Positions 44,975 through 52,187 of a stretch of 64,000 nucleotides of DNA are shown piece by piece. This stretch comes from Actinomyces lilanjuaniae. Its GTDB lineage: Bacteria; Actinomycetota; Actinomycetes; Actinomycetales; Actinomycetaceae. The position numbers and the translations under genes were made by a program. The stretch lies in the NCBI RefSeq assembly GCF_003606385.1, contig NZ_CP032514.1:434001-498000 (forward strand). Direction: 5' to 3'. The notes beneath the pieces are model-generated. The model saw nothing but the letters and a program-made list of their open reading frames with translations. It did not search any database and had not been told where the DNA came from. How positions within the stretch are numbered: the first letter of the stretch is position 1; every line of letters starts with the position of its first letter.

Positions 44975-46129
44975 ATGACTGACGACCCCAACCGCTCTGA
45001 CGGCCCTTACCCGGGTGCCACCTACGCCGCCGCCGGGGTGGACACGGCTGCGGGGGACCAGGCCGTGGCGCTGATGAGAGCCTCGGTGGCTGCGACCATG
45101 AACCCTGCTGTTGTCGGTGGCGTGGGTGGCTTCGCCGGGCTGGTGGACGTCACCGACCTGCGTGACTACCGCCGCCCTCTGCTGGCCACCTCCACCGACG
45201 GGGTCGGCACCAAGGTCGCCGTGGCCCAGGCCCTGGGCATCCACGACACGATCGGGCAGGACCTAGTAGGCATGGTGGTGGACGACATTGTCGTCGTCGG
45301 CGCCCGGCCCCTGCTCATGACCGACTACATTGCCTGCGGCCACGTCGTGCCTGAGCGGGTGGCGGACATCGTGCGCGGTGTCGCCCAGGCCTGCGCCGCT
45401 GTGGACACCCCCCTGCTGGGTGGGGAGACTGCGGAGCACCCCGGCCTGATGAGGCCCGACGAGTATGACCTGGCGGGTGCTGCCACCGGGGTGGTGGAGG
45501 CCGACCGTCTCCTGGGGGCGGACAGGGTTAGCGCGGGCGACGTGCTGGTGGCCATGGGCTCCTCCGGACTGCACTCCAACGGGTACTCCCTGGTGCGCCA
45601 CGTGGTCGCCCGGGCAGGCTGGGGCCTGGAGCGTCACGTCCCCGAGCTGGGGCGGACCCTGGGTGAGGAGCTGCTGGAGCCTACCCGCCTGTACGCGCGT
45701 GTCTGCCTGGCCATGTTGGACACCTTGTCCTCAGCGGCGGCGCCCCCGACCATCCACGCCCTCAGCCACGTCACCGGGGGCGGGCTGGCGGCCAACCTTG
45801 CTCGTGTGCTGCCCCCGGGGCTCGTGGCACAGGTGGACCGCAGCTCCTGGCTGCTCCCGCCGGTCTTTAGCGTGGTGCGTTCCCTGGGGCAGGTGCCCTG
45901 GGAGGACCTGGAGGCGACGCTCAACATGGGGGTGGGAATGGTGGCTGTCGTCGATGCGCGAGGAGTCGACGCAGTGGTGACCGTGGCCCAGGGGGCGGGT
46001 ATCCCGGCCTGGGTCCTGGGGGAGGTCAGCGAGGCCGCTGACAGGCAGGTGCTGGGGCGGCTGGTCGCGGGAACCAAGGGTGTCGACGGCGGGGCAGTAG
46101 ATATTCATGGCAGCTACGTGACTGGCTGA
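44975..46129 (+). CDS. purM: Phosphoribosylformylglycinamidine cyclo-ligase (AIR synthetase)
   Basis: PurM closes FGAM to AIR with ATP. The 384-aa protein has YAAAGVDTAAGDQAV, NPAVVGGVGGFAGL, LATSTDGVGTKVAVAQ, GQDLVGMVVDDIVVVGARPLLMTDYI, GGETAEHPGLM, GSSGLHSNGYSLVR and the C-terminal HVTGGGLAANLARVLP. It starts at ATG 44975 after AAGGAG, 93 bp after purF, in the usual actinobacterial purF-purM-DUF3073 arrangement. A 24-bp hairpin lies downstream. Confidence 0.96.
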   Translation: MTDDPNRSDGPYPGATYAAAGVDTAAGDQAVALMRASVAATMNPAVVGGVGGFAGLVDVTDLRDYRRPLLATSTDGVGTKVAVAQALGIHDTIGQDLVGMVVDDIVVVGARPLLMTDYIACGHVVPERVADIVRGVAQACAAVDTPLLGGETAEHPGLMRPDEYDLAGAATGVVEADRLLGADRVSAGDVLVAMGSSGLHSNGYSLVRHVVARAGWGLERHVPELGRTLGEELLEPTRLYARVCLAMLDTLSSAAAPPTIHALSHVTGGGLAANLARVLPPGLVAQVDRSSWLLPPVFSVVRSLGQVPWEDLEATLNMGVGMVAVVDARGVDAVVTVAQGAGIPAWVLGEVSEAADRQVLGRLVAGTKGVDGGAVDIHGSYVTG

Positions 46130-46142
46130 GAGGTGGGAGACA

Positions 46143-46292
46143 GTGCTCAAGGGAGTCGCAGGGGCGGTCTCGCGCCGTGGTAGTGGAGCTGGCAGCCTGA
46201 CAGCGGCTGCTGCTGAGCAGCGCCGCGCGGGAGCGGTCCCTGCGACTGCCACGCCGGTGGCGGCAGCCGCAGCGACAGCAGCCTCGTCGTGA
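46143..46292 (+). CDS. Possible small Ala-rich ORF after purM (weak)
   Basis: A GTG at 46143, preceded by AGGTGGGAGA, opens 49 codons (VLKGVAGAVSRRGSG then mostly Ala/Val) ending at a TGA at 46290-46292 inside the arm of the large hairpin. Composition alone could arise by chance in GC-rich DNA and no family is recognised. The good ribosome-binding-like stretch is the only positive evidence. Apart from this and the hairpin, the gap between purM and the DUF3073 gene (46130-46494) holds nothing recognisable. Confidence 0.2.
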   Translation: MLKGVAGAVSRRGSGAGSLTAAAAEQRRAGAVPATATPVAAAAATAASS

Positions 46293-46333
46293 CTGACACC
46301 TGGTGGCGAGTCAGTCACGACGAGGCTGCTGTC
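46274..46333 (+). terminator. 24-bp perfect hairpin after purM
   Basis: Bases 46274-46297 are exactly complementary to 46310-46333 with a 12-nt loop, about 145 bp after the purM stop. It is the longest perfect stem in the window and probably terminates the purF-purM transcript; the convergent DUF3073 gene may also use it. Confidence 0.75.
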
Positions 46334-46494
46334 ACCGGCACATCCGGCGCCGTGTCAGGTCTTACGTCCCCTGGGGGAGCAAGGTCAGGCCCCGCTTTCC
46401 CAGAAGAGGTACCCAGGAGGTGCCAGGTGCTGTACGCAGTACGGTCCTGGACGGAGGAGACGCGAGACCAGTGGTCCCGCGCGCACCGTGGCGG

Positions 46495-46698
46495 TTACCT
46501 GTCGTCCTCATCCCAGTCGTCGTCATCGACGGCATACTTGGCGGCCAGCTTCTCGTAGTCGATGTCGTCGTCAGCCTCGGAGCCGGACGAGGCTGACACG
46601 AGCTCACGCTCGAGAGCCGCGTAGTCGGTCTCTGGACTGAAGTACTTGAGCTTGCGGGCAACCTTGGTTGCCTTGGCCTTCTGACGGCCGCGCCCCAT
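46495..46698 (-). CDS. DUF3073 protein
   Basis: The 67-aa acidic protein begins MGRGRQKAKATKVARKLKYF, then SPETDYAALERELV, and ends in an Asp/Glu-rich tail (YAVDDDDWDEDD). This is the actinobacterial DUF3073 family, constantly found near purM; its function is unknown. ATG 46698 matches the family start; the frame extends six codons further without similarity. Confidence 0.92.
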   Translation of the reverse strand: MGRGRQKAKATKVARKLKYFSPETDYAALERELVSASSGSEADDDIDYEKLAAKYAVDDDDWDEDDR

Positions 46699-46947
46699 AG
46701 GCTCGACCCCCTCCAACGTGTCACGGCGCGCTCGTGGGCGCGCTCTTCCTGGTCAAATATGTCGTGGGCCAACCGTACAACGTTGACGTATGGGAACACC
46801 ATTCGTACACCGGGGGGAGAGCCGTGGTGACTCCCACCCTGAGGGCTGTTGCGGCCCGGTTGGTTCTGTAGCACTGTGTGCGGTCGGTACTGACGCAGAC
46901 GCCGTCCTGCGACGGCTGCGCAGTCGCGCCCACCGTTCCCGCAGGAC

Positions 46948-47265
46948 TCAGCGACGCGCCAGCCTGCTGGCCGTTAGCACGGCCGCTAGCAGGCTGGCGA
47001 CGGCGGCTGCGCCGAGGGCAGCGGCCATCTCGGTGCTGACCCCGTAGGCCTCCGCGCGCTGGCGCAGGACGGCGATCCTGGCCTCTGCCCGGCCGCGCAG
47101 CTGCTGGCTGGTCTGACGGGCCTGGGTCCGCGGGTCAACCCGAGCCGCCAGTTCGTCGACGCTGGCTGCCAGCGCCTGGCGCTGGGCGCGTAGACGCTCC
47201 TCAATATGCTCGGGGACCCGCTCGCGCGTAGTGGCGGGACCGTCCTGTCCCGTGGTGCTGCTCAT
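46948..47265 (-). CDS. DUF3618 protein (membrane-anchored)
   Basis: The 105-aa protein has the DUF3618 pattern RLRAQRQALAASVDELAARVDPRTQARQ, a helical segment, then a C-terminal membrane helix (AAALGAAAVASLLAAVLTASRL). It is the last of three overlapping minus-strand genes, with 4-bp stop/start overlap (47262-47265). Such proteins accompany Holin-X proteins in actinobacteria and are thought to be small envelope components; the role is unknown. Confidence 0.8.
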   Translation of the reverse strand: MSSTTGQDGPATTRERVPEHIEERLRAQRQALAASVDELAARVDPRTQARQTSQQLRGRAEARIAVLRQRAEAYGVSTEMAAALGAAAVASLLAAVLTASRLARR

Positions 47266-47816
47266 GAGCGGATCACCCGGGTCAGGGTGAGGATGCCCAG
47301 TCCGGCAACCGTGAGACCCGCGGCGGTCACAACGGCCAACGAGACCGGGTCCCCGTCGCGAGCGTCGTCAAGCAAGCGGGTCAGGCGCTGGGGCAGGGTG
47401 AGCGGCTCCGCAGCGCCTGGTGCGGCCTCGGTGAGCGGTGGCGTGCCGGGATCACCCCCGTAGGCGGAGGCCGAGCGGGGCGAGGAGGTGAGCCCCGCCT
47501 GCGAGGTAAGCTCCTCGGCCCGCTCGCGCAGGGCCTGGGCGCGGCTGCGCAGGCTGGCGGACGCCGTGTCCGCCGTCTCCTGAGCCATGCGTTTGAGGCT
47601 GGCAGGAGCGAGCCTGGCGGCGACCTCGTCCACGTCGGAGGCCAGGGCGCGACGGCGCGCCTCCAGCTCCGCCGCGATCTCCTCGACGGAACGGGAGGGA
47701 GCCGCAGGGGCGTGCTGAGCCTGGGGAGGCTGCGCCGTGGTGGGGGACGGACCGCCGGAGGGCGGGGGCGCCGAGGGCTGCGGGCCTGCCGGAAGGGAGG
47801 CGTTCGTGGTGCTCAC
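47262..47816 (-). CDS. DUF3618 protein, longer paralogue
   Basis: GTG 47816 gives 184 aa. A Pro/Ser/Ala-rich N-terminus (about 1-40) precedes SVEEIAAELEARRRALASDVDEVAARLAPASLKRMAQETAD, the DUF3618 motif, a coiled-coil-like segment, and a C-terminal membrane helix (DPVSLAVVTAAGLTVAGLGILTLTRVI). It overlaps both neighbours by 4 bp. With the following gene it looks like an old duplication within one operon. Confidence 0.78.
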   Translation of the reverse strand: MSTTNASLPAGPQPSAPPPSGGPSPTTAQPPQAQHAPAAPSRSVEEIAAELEARRRALASDVDEVAARLAPASLKRMAQETADTASASLRSRAQALRERAEELTSQAGLTSSPRSASAYGGDPGTPPLTEAAPGAAEPLTLPQRLTRLLDDARDGDPVSLAVVTAAGLTVAGLGILTLTRVIRS

Positions 47817-48271
47817 TGGGAGTTCCCCCTCTCCAGGCCGGAGGCGACAGCGGTCCTGACTGTCTCGACGCTGCTCTTCAGGCCCTCCTGGGGGGCGGGG
47901 GTGTCTGCCCTGGCCGCCCGCAGCCTCCTCGCCCCCAGGAGGGTCAGGACCGCCACCACGATGAGCAGGAGCACGGCGACAATGAGGTAGCCGGCCCACA
48001 GGGGCAGGGCCTCGCCGATGCCGTGGGCCAGCGAGGCCAGCAGCATGCCCACCGCGTAGAGGGCCACGACGCCGGCGGCGGCCAGCAGCCCGACTCCTAC
48101 GCCTATCTTCCTGGCCATGCGCTGACCCTTGGCCCTGGCGAGGTCGATCTCTCCGCGGATCAGCAGGGAGATGTTCTCGGAGATGCGGGCGACAAGCTCG
48201 CCGAGCGTGGGCTGGGAGCCCGAGGAGCCCGAGGGGGGCGGCGGAGGAGCAGGAGGCTGGTACTGGGACAT
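47813..48271 (-). CDS. Actinobacterial Holin-X (phage holin superfamily) protein
   Basis: The 152-aa protein has a Pro-rich N-terminus, then QPTLGELVARISENISLLIRGEIDLARAKGQRMARKIGVGVGL, the amphipathic-helix segment of the Holin-X family. Two membrane helices follow (about 55-85 and 92-115) and a charged tail. Despite the family name it is a chromosomal envelope protein, not evidence of a prophage. ATG 48271 follows AGAAGG. It is first in the operon with the two DUF3618 genes. Confidence 0.82.
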   Translation of the reverse strand: MSQYQPPAPPPPPSGSSGSQPTLGELVARISENISLLIRGEIDLARAKGQRMARKIGVGVGLLAAAGVVALYAVGMLLASLAHGIGEALPLWAGYLIVAVLLLIVVAVLTLLGARRLRAARADTPAPQEGLKSSVETVRTAVASGLERGNSQ

Positions 48272-48496
48272 GGGTTGATGACCTTCTCAGTGTGCTCTGT
48301 GTGGCGTGCGGCGCGCGGCGTGAGCGACGCGGCGTACCGCTGGTGCGGACCTGGACCCGCACGACAAGAATCTCACATCTTCACACTAGGGGTGAAAGCG
48401 GATGTCGGACGGGGTGGTGCACGCATGTGCAGCCCTAGTGCCTGGGCGCGGTTGCTGGCTGCCGCCGGGAGGGGGAGGGCGGCCCGGGAGGGGCGC

Positions 48497-49495
48497 TCAG
48501 GAGCGCTCAGGGGTCCTGATGGCTGCGACCTCCTGGCGCAGCGCCCTCACCTCGTCAAGGAGCGTGATGATGAGGGGGTCCGTCTGCGCTGACGTCCTGC
48601 TGCCTGTCGCTGTCCCGCTCCCGAGGGCGGGCTCAGCCTCTGCCGGCTCGGGCTCGACGCTGCTGCTGACCTGGGACATCGTGTCCACGATGACGGCGAC
48701 GAACAGGTTGAGCATGGTGAAGGCGGAGATGAGGATAAAGGGGACGAAGAAGGCCCACGCCCAGGGTGAGTGCTCCATGACCGGGCGGACGATCCCCATG
48801 GACCAGCTCTCCAGGGTCATGACCTGGAAGAGCGTATAGAGGGACCGGCCCAGGGAGCCGAACCAGTCGGGGAAGGCCTCACCGAACATGGTGGTGGCCA
48901 TGACGGCGGCGATGTAGAAGATCATGACCATGAGGACGGCGATGGCGCTGATACCCGGCAGGGACAGGAGGAGCGCCTCCACGACACGCCTCAGGCTGGG
49001 CAGGAACCGGATGACGCGCAGCAGCCGCAGGACTCTCAGAGTCCGCAGGACTGACAGCGGCCCGGCACCGGGGACCAGGGCGACGGCCACCACCAGGAAG
49101 TCAAAGACGTGCCACCCGCTGCGTAGGAAGCGGCGCGGTCCCACCGCCACCAGCGTGAGCACGATCTCCACGACAAAGACAGTCAGGGAGATGTGGTCCA
49201 CCACCCGCAGGACCTGGTGCGCCGCCGACCCGTGCCTGACAGCCGTCTCAATGCCGATCGTCACGGAGTTGACCACGATGACCGCCATGACCAGGTTCTG
49301 GAACCGGGGGGCACTCACCTGCCTCTCAAGGCGCTGGTGCCAGGAGGGGCGGCGCAGCGTCTCCTCTGGTGGGGACGACGGGCCTGCCGCGGTCCTGCCC
49401 TCTGGGGCGGGGATGCCCTGGACCGGGGCGGCAGCGTCTCCGAGCGCCTCGGGGCCTGCTGGCATCGGTCCTGCAGCGGTCCTGGTCTGAGCCAC
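48497..49495 (-). CDS. Bacterial voltage-gated sodium channel (NaChBac family)
   Basis: This 332-aa single-repeat six-helix channel starts at GTG 49495. After a disordered ~50-residue N-terminus, S1 starts near FQNLVMAVIVVNSVTIGIET. S4 carries regularly spaced arginines (LRTLRVLRLLRVIRFLPSLRR). The pore has LFQVMTLESWSMGIVRPV with the TLESWS filter (Glu229), almost identical to the TLESWAS filter of NaChBac, indicating Na+ selectivity. S6 is FVPFILISAFTMLNLFVAVIVDTM. The C-terminus ends in a predicted coiled coil (DPLIITLLDEVRALRQEVAAI), as in BacNav tetramers. It would work as a homotetramer in the cytoplasmic membrane. It appears monocistronic; its 5' neighbourhood (49496-49767) shows nothing else. 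Confidence 0.92.
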   Translation of the reverse strand: MAQTRTAAGPMPAGPEALGDAAAPVQGIPAPEGRTAAGPSSPPEETLRRPSWHQRLERQVSAPRFQNLVMAVIVVNSVTIGIETAVRHGSAAHQVLRVVDHISLTVFVVEIVLTLVAVGPRRFLRSGWHVFDFLVVAVALVPGAGPLSVLRTLRVLRLLRVIRFLPSLRRVVEALLLSLPGISAIAVLMVMIFYIAAVMATTMFGEAFPDWFGSLGRSLYTLFQVMTLESWSMGIVRPVMEHSPWAWAFFVPFILISAFTMLNLFVAVIVDTMSQVSSSVEPEPAEAEPALGSGTATGSRTSAQTDPLIITLLDEVRALRQEVAAIRTPERS

Positions 49496-49767
49496 GTATC
49501 ACTCCTGAGGCGCTTGTCCGGGGCAGCCCGATGGAGCGTGCCTGTCGTGCTGCTCAGCCCGGTCCTGGGTCGGCGCGTAGACCGCACGACCTGCGTCGGC
49601 CAGTACTGCCAGCACTGGTCACCGTGCCCGGACGGTCCTGAGCAGGAGACGATCCTAGAGGACAAGCCGGTGCCTGGCAGCCTGGGGGTGGGGGCTGGGC
49701 GGGAGGTGCTGCCCTGGTGCGTCCCAGCACCTCGCACGGCGGAGCCCGGGTCTCAGCGTGCGGGGCC

Positions 49768-50358
49768 TCAGCGCACCGCCTGCCCCCGGATGACCGGGGC
49801 GAGACCGCCCAGGGGGCCACCGGTGCGCAGCGTCTCCAGCTCCACGGCGGAGAACCCCGCCCGGTAGATGGTGGCCGCCGTGTCACGGCACGGGTCGCAC
49901 CCGTGGCCCAGCAGCCGGGTGAGGGGCCGGACGAGCCTCTGTGCACGGTGGGCGGCCGTGCCGGGCGCGGAGGCGACGTGCTCGAAGAACACGAGCCTGC
50001 CGTGGTGGCGCAGCACCCGCAGGATCTCGGTCAGCGCACGTGGTGGGTCGGTGACCGAGCACAGGACGGTGGAGCAGATGACGGCGTCGACGCTGCCGTC
50101 CTCCAGAGGGATCTGCTCGGCGGTGGCGCTCAGCAGCCGGGAGCGGGAACGGGCGCGGACAGCGGCCGCCAGACGCCGCCCGGGGCTGGGCTCAAGGGCC
50201 AGCCAGTGCGCCCGCGGGTCAAGCGCTGCGCCACAGATCCCGGACCCGGCGCCCACGTCGAGCACGGTTCCCCGCAGGGTGGGGAGCACCTGGTACCTCC
50301 AGCGCCGCTGCTCGGCGGGGGCGGACAGGGACGTGGCCAGGGCGCGGGAGGGACGCAT
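49768..50358 (-). CDS. Class I SAM-dependent methyltransferase
   Basis: The 196-aa protein has VLDVGAGSGICGAAL (SAM-binding motif I), the acidic end of strand 2 (LALEPSPGRRL), SATAEQIPLEDGSVDAVICSTVLCSV (motif II/III region) and EILRVLRHHGRLVFFEHV (motif IV). It belongs to the Methyltransf_11 type and resembles small phospholipid or quinone-type methyltransferases; the HVASAPGTAAHRAQRLVRPLTRLLGHGCDPCRDTA region is typical of METTL7/thiol-type relatives. The substrate is not known. ATG 50358 chosen because the domain starts soon after it. Confidence 0.82.
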   Translation of the reverse strand: MRPSRALATSLSAPAEQRRWRYQVLPTLRGTVLDVGAGSGICGAALDPRAHWLALEPSPGRRLAAAVRARSRSRLLSATAEQIPLEDGSVDAVICSTVLCSVTDPPRALTEILRVLRHHGRLVFFEHVASAPGTAAHRAQRLVRPLTRLLGHGCDPCRDTAATIYRAGFSAVELETLRTGGPLGGLAPVIRGQAVR

Positions 50359-50450
50359 CTGCTCAGGATAGCATCGACAGGTTGTGACGTGGGTGCAGTG
50401 GTCTGCGCAGGGCCTGCCTGGGAGGCTGGGAGGAGGGACGTGCCCGGCCC

Positions 50451-52187
50451 TCACTCCTGGCTCCAGGCCTCCCACAGGCTGGCGTACTCCCCGCCCAGGG
50501 CCACCAGCTCCTCGTGAGTGCCCAGCTCGACCACGCGCCCGTCCATGACCACAGCCACCCGGTCGGCGTCCTGGGCGGTGTAGAGGCGGTGGGCGACCTC
50601 CACCACCGTGCGCCCGGCCAGGGCGGTAGACAGGGTCCGCTCCAGGGCGCGGGCCGCGTGGGGGTCCAGCAGGGAGGTGGCCTCGTCCAGGACCAGCGTG
50701 TGCGGGTCCAGCAGCACCAACCGGGCTAGCGCCAGCTCCTGGGCCTGCGCGGGGCTCAGCGCGAGGTGGCCTGAGCCCACCATCGTGTCCATTCCCTGGG
50801 GCAGGTTGTCCACCCAGCCGCTGGCCCCGATAGCCTCGATAGCCCCCCGGATCGTCGCGTCCTCAGCCTGCGGGCTGCCCAGGCGCACGTTGTCGGCGAC
50901 CGAGCCCACGAACACGTGGTGCTCCTGGGTGATCAGCGCGACGTTGCGCCGTAGCTCCTCCTCGCTCAGGTCGGTCAGGGGCACCCCTCCCACCGTTACC
51001 TCGCCGGAGGTAGGCGGGTTGATGCCCGCCAGCATCCGCCCCAGCGTGGACTTGCCCGAGCCGGAGGGGCCGACCACCGCCAGGCGCTCGCCCGGGACCA
51101 GGTCCAGGCTGATGCCGTGGAGCACCTCCGTGCCCTCCCGGTAGGAGAAGCGCACGTCGTGCAGGCGTATGCGCCTGTCGGCGGGCTGCTCGCCGGTAGG
51201 GGAGCGGTCCTCGGGCACCTCCTCCACACCGAGGATACGTGACAGGGATGCCTGGGCGATCTGGACCTGGTCGATCCAGAACATGAGCTGGCCCACCGGC
51301 CTGCGCAGCTCCATGGCGTAGAGGCTGACCGTGGTGATCGCCCCCAGTGAGGCGTAGCCACGGGCGGCCAGGAACCCGCCCCACAGGAGGATAACCACCA
51401 CCGGCGCCCGCCAGGCCACGTCGAGCACCATGAACAGGCGCACCCTCAGGGCTGCGGTGTAGCGGTCCAGGGACCAGGCCTCCGTGACCGCGGTGAGGAT
51501 GGTGACCTCCCGGCGTGCCCCCATGCCCAGGGCGTCCACCGTCTCGGCGTGGTCCACCGTCTCGGAGACCGCCCCGTTGAGCCGTGCGTAGGCCGCCGAG
51601 GACGCACGGTAGGCGGGCACGGACACCGGCAGGTACCAGCTCATCATCGCCCACACCGGGGGGACGATGACCAGCAGCCCCAGGGCCAGCAGCGGGTCGG
51701 AGACGGCTGCGGCCACCAGGGTGAAGGTGATCGTCACCGTGCACACCATGATCTGGGGGATGCCCACGCGCACCAGGAACTCGATGCGGGAGACGTCGTT
51801 GGTGGTGCGCCCCACCAGGTCCCCGGTGCCTGCAGTCTCCACCGCGCTCAGGGGCAGGCGCACCACCCGGCCCATCATGCGCTCGCGCAGGTCGGCGAAG
51901 ACCGACTCCCCCAGGGTGCGGGCGTACATCTGGGCGTAGCGGTTGACCACGGCGCCCACGAGCGTGACGACGGCGATGGCCAGGACCACCCGGTCCACGT
52001 AGCCGACGGTGGCGGTCCCGGCAGACACGCGCGAGACCAGGCGCCCCAGCAGCTGGGGCGCCACCAGAGGGGCCAGGATCCCCAGAATCTGCAGGATCAG
52101 TGCGACCACGAAGCGCCAGCGGTAGGAGGCCATGATGCCAAAGGTCTTGCGCATCGCCACCCGACCGGGCGCCACAGGCAGCGCCAT
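50451..52187 (-). CDS. ABC exporter half-transporter with intact Walker A but degenerate signature (subunit B)
   Basis: The 578-aa protein has six membrane helices (about 20-300) fused to an ATPase domain. Walker A GPSGSGKST (near residue 372), a Q-loop (ITQEHHVF) and Walker B LVLDEATSLLD are intact. The signature motif is LALSPAQAQE in place of LSGGQ, so it cannot complete a catalytic site by itself. The partner encoded immediately upstream has the opposite pattern. Its ATG overlaps the partner's stop (TGATG), implying equal co-translation. The family exports drugs, peptides or lipids; the substrate is unknown. Confidence 0.9.
   Translation of the reverse strand: MALPVAPGRVAMRKTFGIMASYRWRFVVALILQILGILAPLVAPQLLGRLVSRVSAGTATVGYVDRVVLAIAVVTLVGAVVNRYAQMYARTLGESVFADLRERMMGRVVRLPLSAVETAGTGDLVGRTTNDVSRIEFLVRVGIPQIMVCTVTITFTLVAAAVSDPLLALGLLVIVPPVWAMMSWYLPVSVPAYRASSAAYARLNGAVSETVDHAETVDALGMGARREVTILTAVTEAWSLDRYTAALRVRLFMVLDVAWRAPVVVILLWGGFLAARGYASLGAITTVSLYAMELRRPVGQLMFWIDQVQIAQASLSRILGVEEVPEDRSPTGEQPADRRIRLHDVRFSYREGTEVLHGISLDLVPGERLAVVGPSGSGKSTLGRMLAGINPPTSGEVTVGGVPLTDLSEEELRRNVALITQEHHVFVGSVADNVRLGSPQAEDATIRGAIEAIGASGWVDNLPQGMDTMVGSGHLALSPAQAQELALARLVLLDPHTLVLDEATSLLDPHAARALERTLSTALAGRTVVEVAHRLYTAQDADRVAVVMDGRVVELGTHEELVALGGEYASLWEAWSQE

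Noticed and set aside
47813..48271. Prophage suggested by a holin-family protein
   Set aside because: The protein is the chromosomal actinobacterial Holin-X type in an operon with DUF3618 genes; there is no integrase, terminase or structural phage gene nearby.
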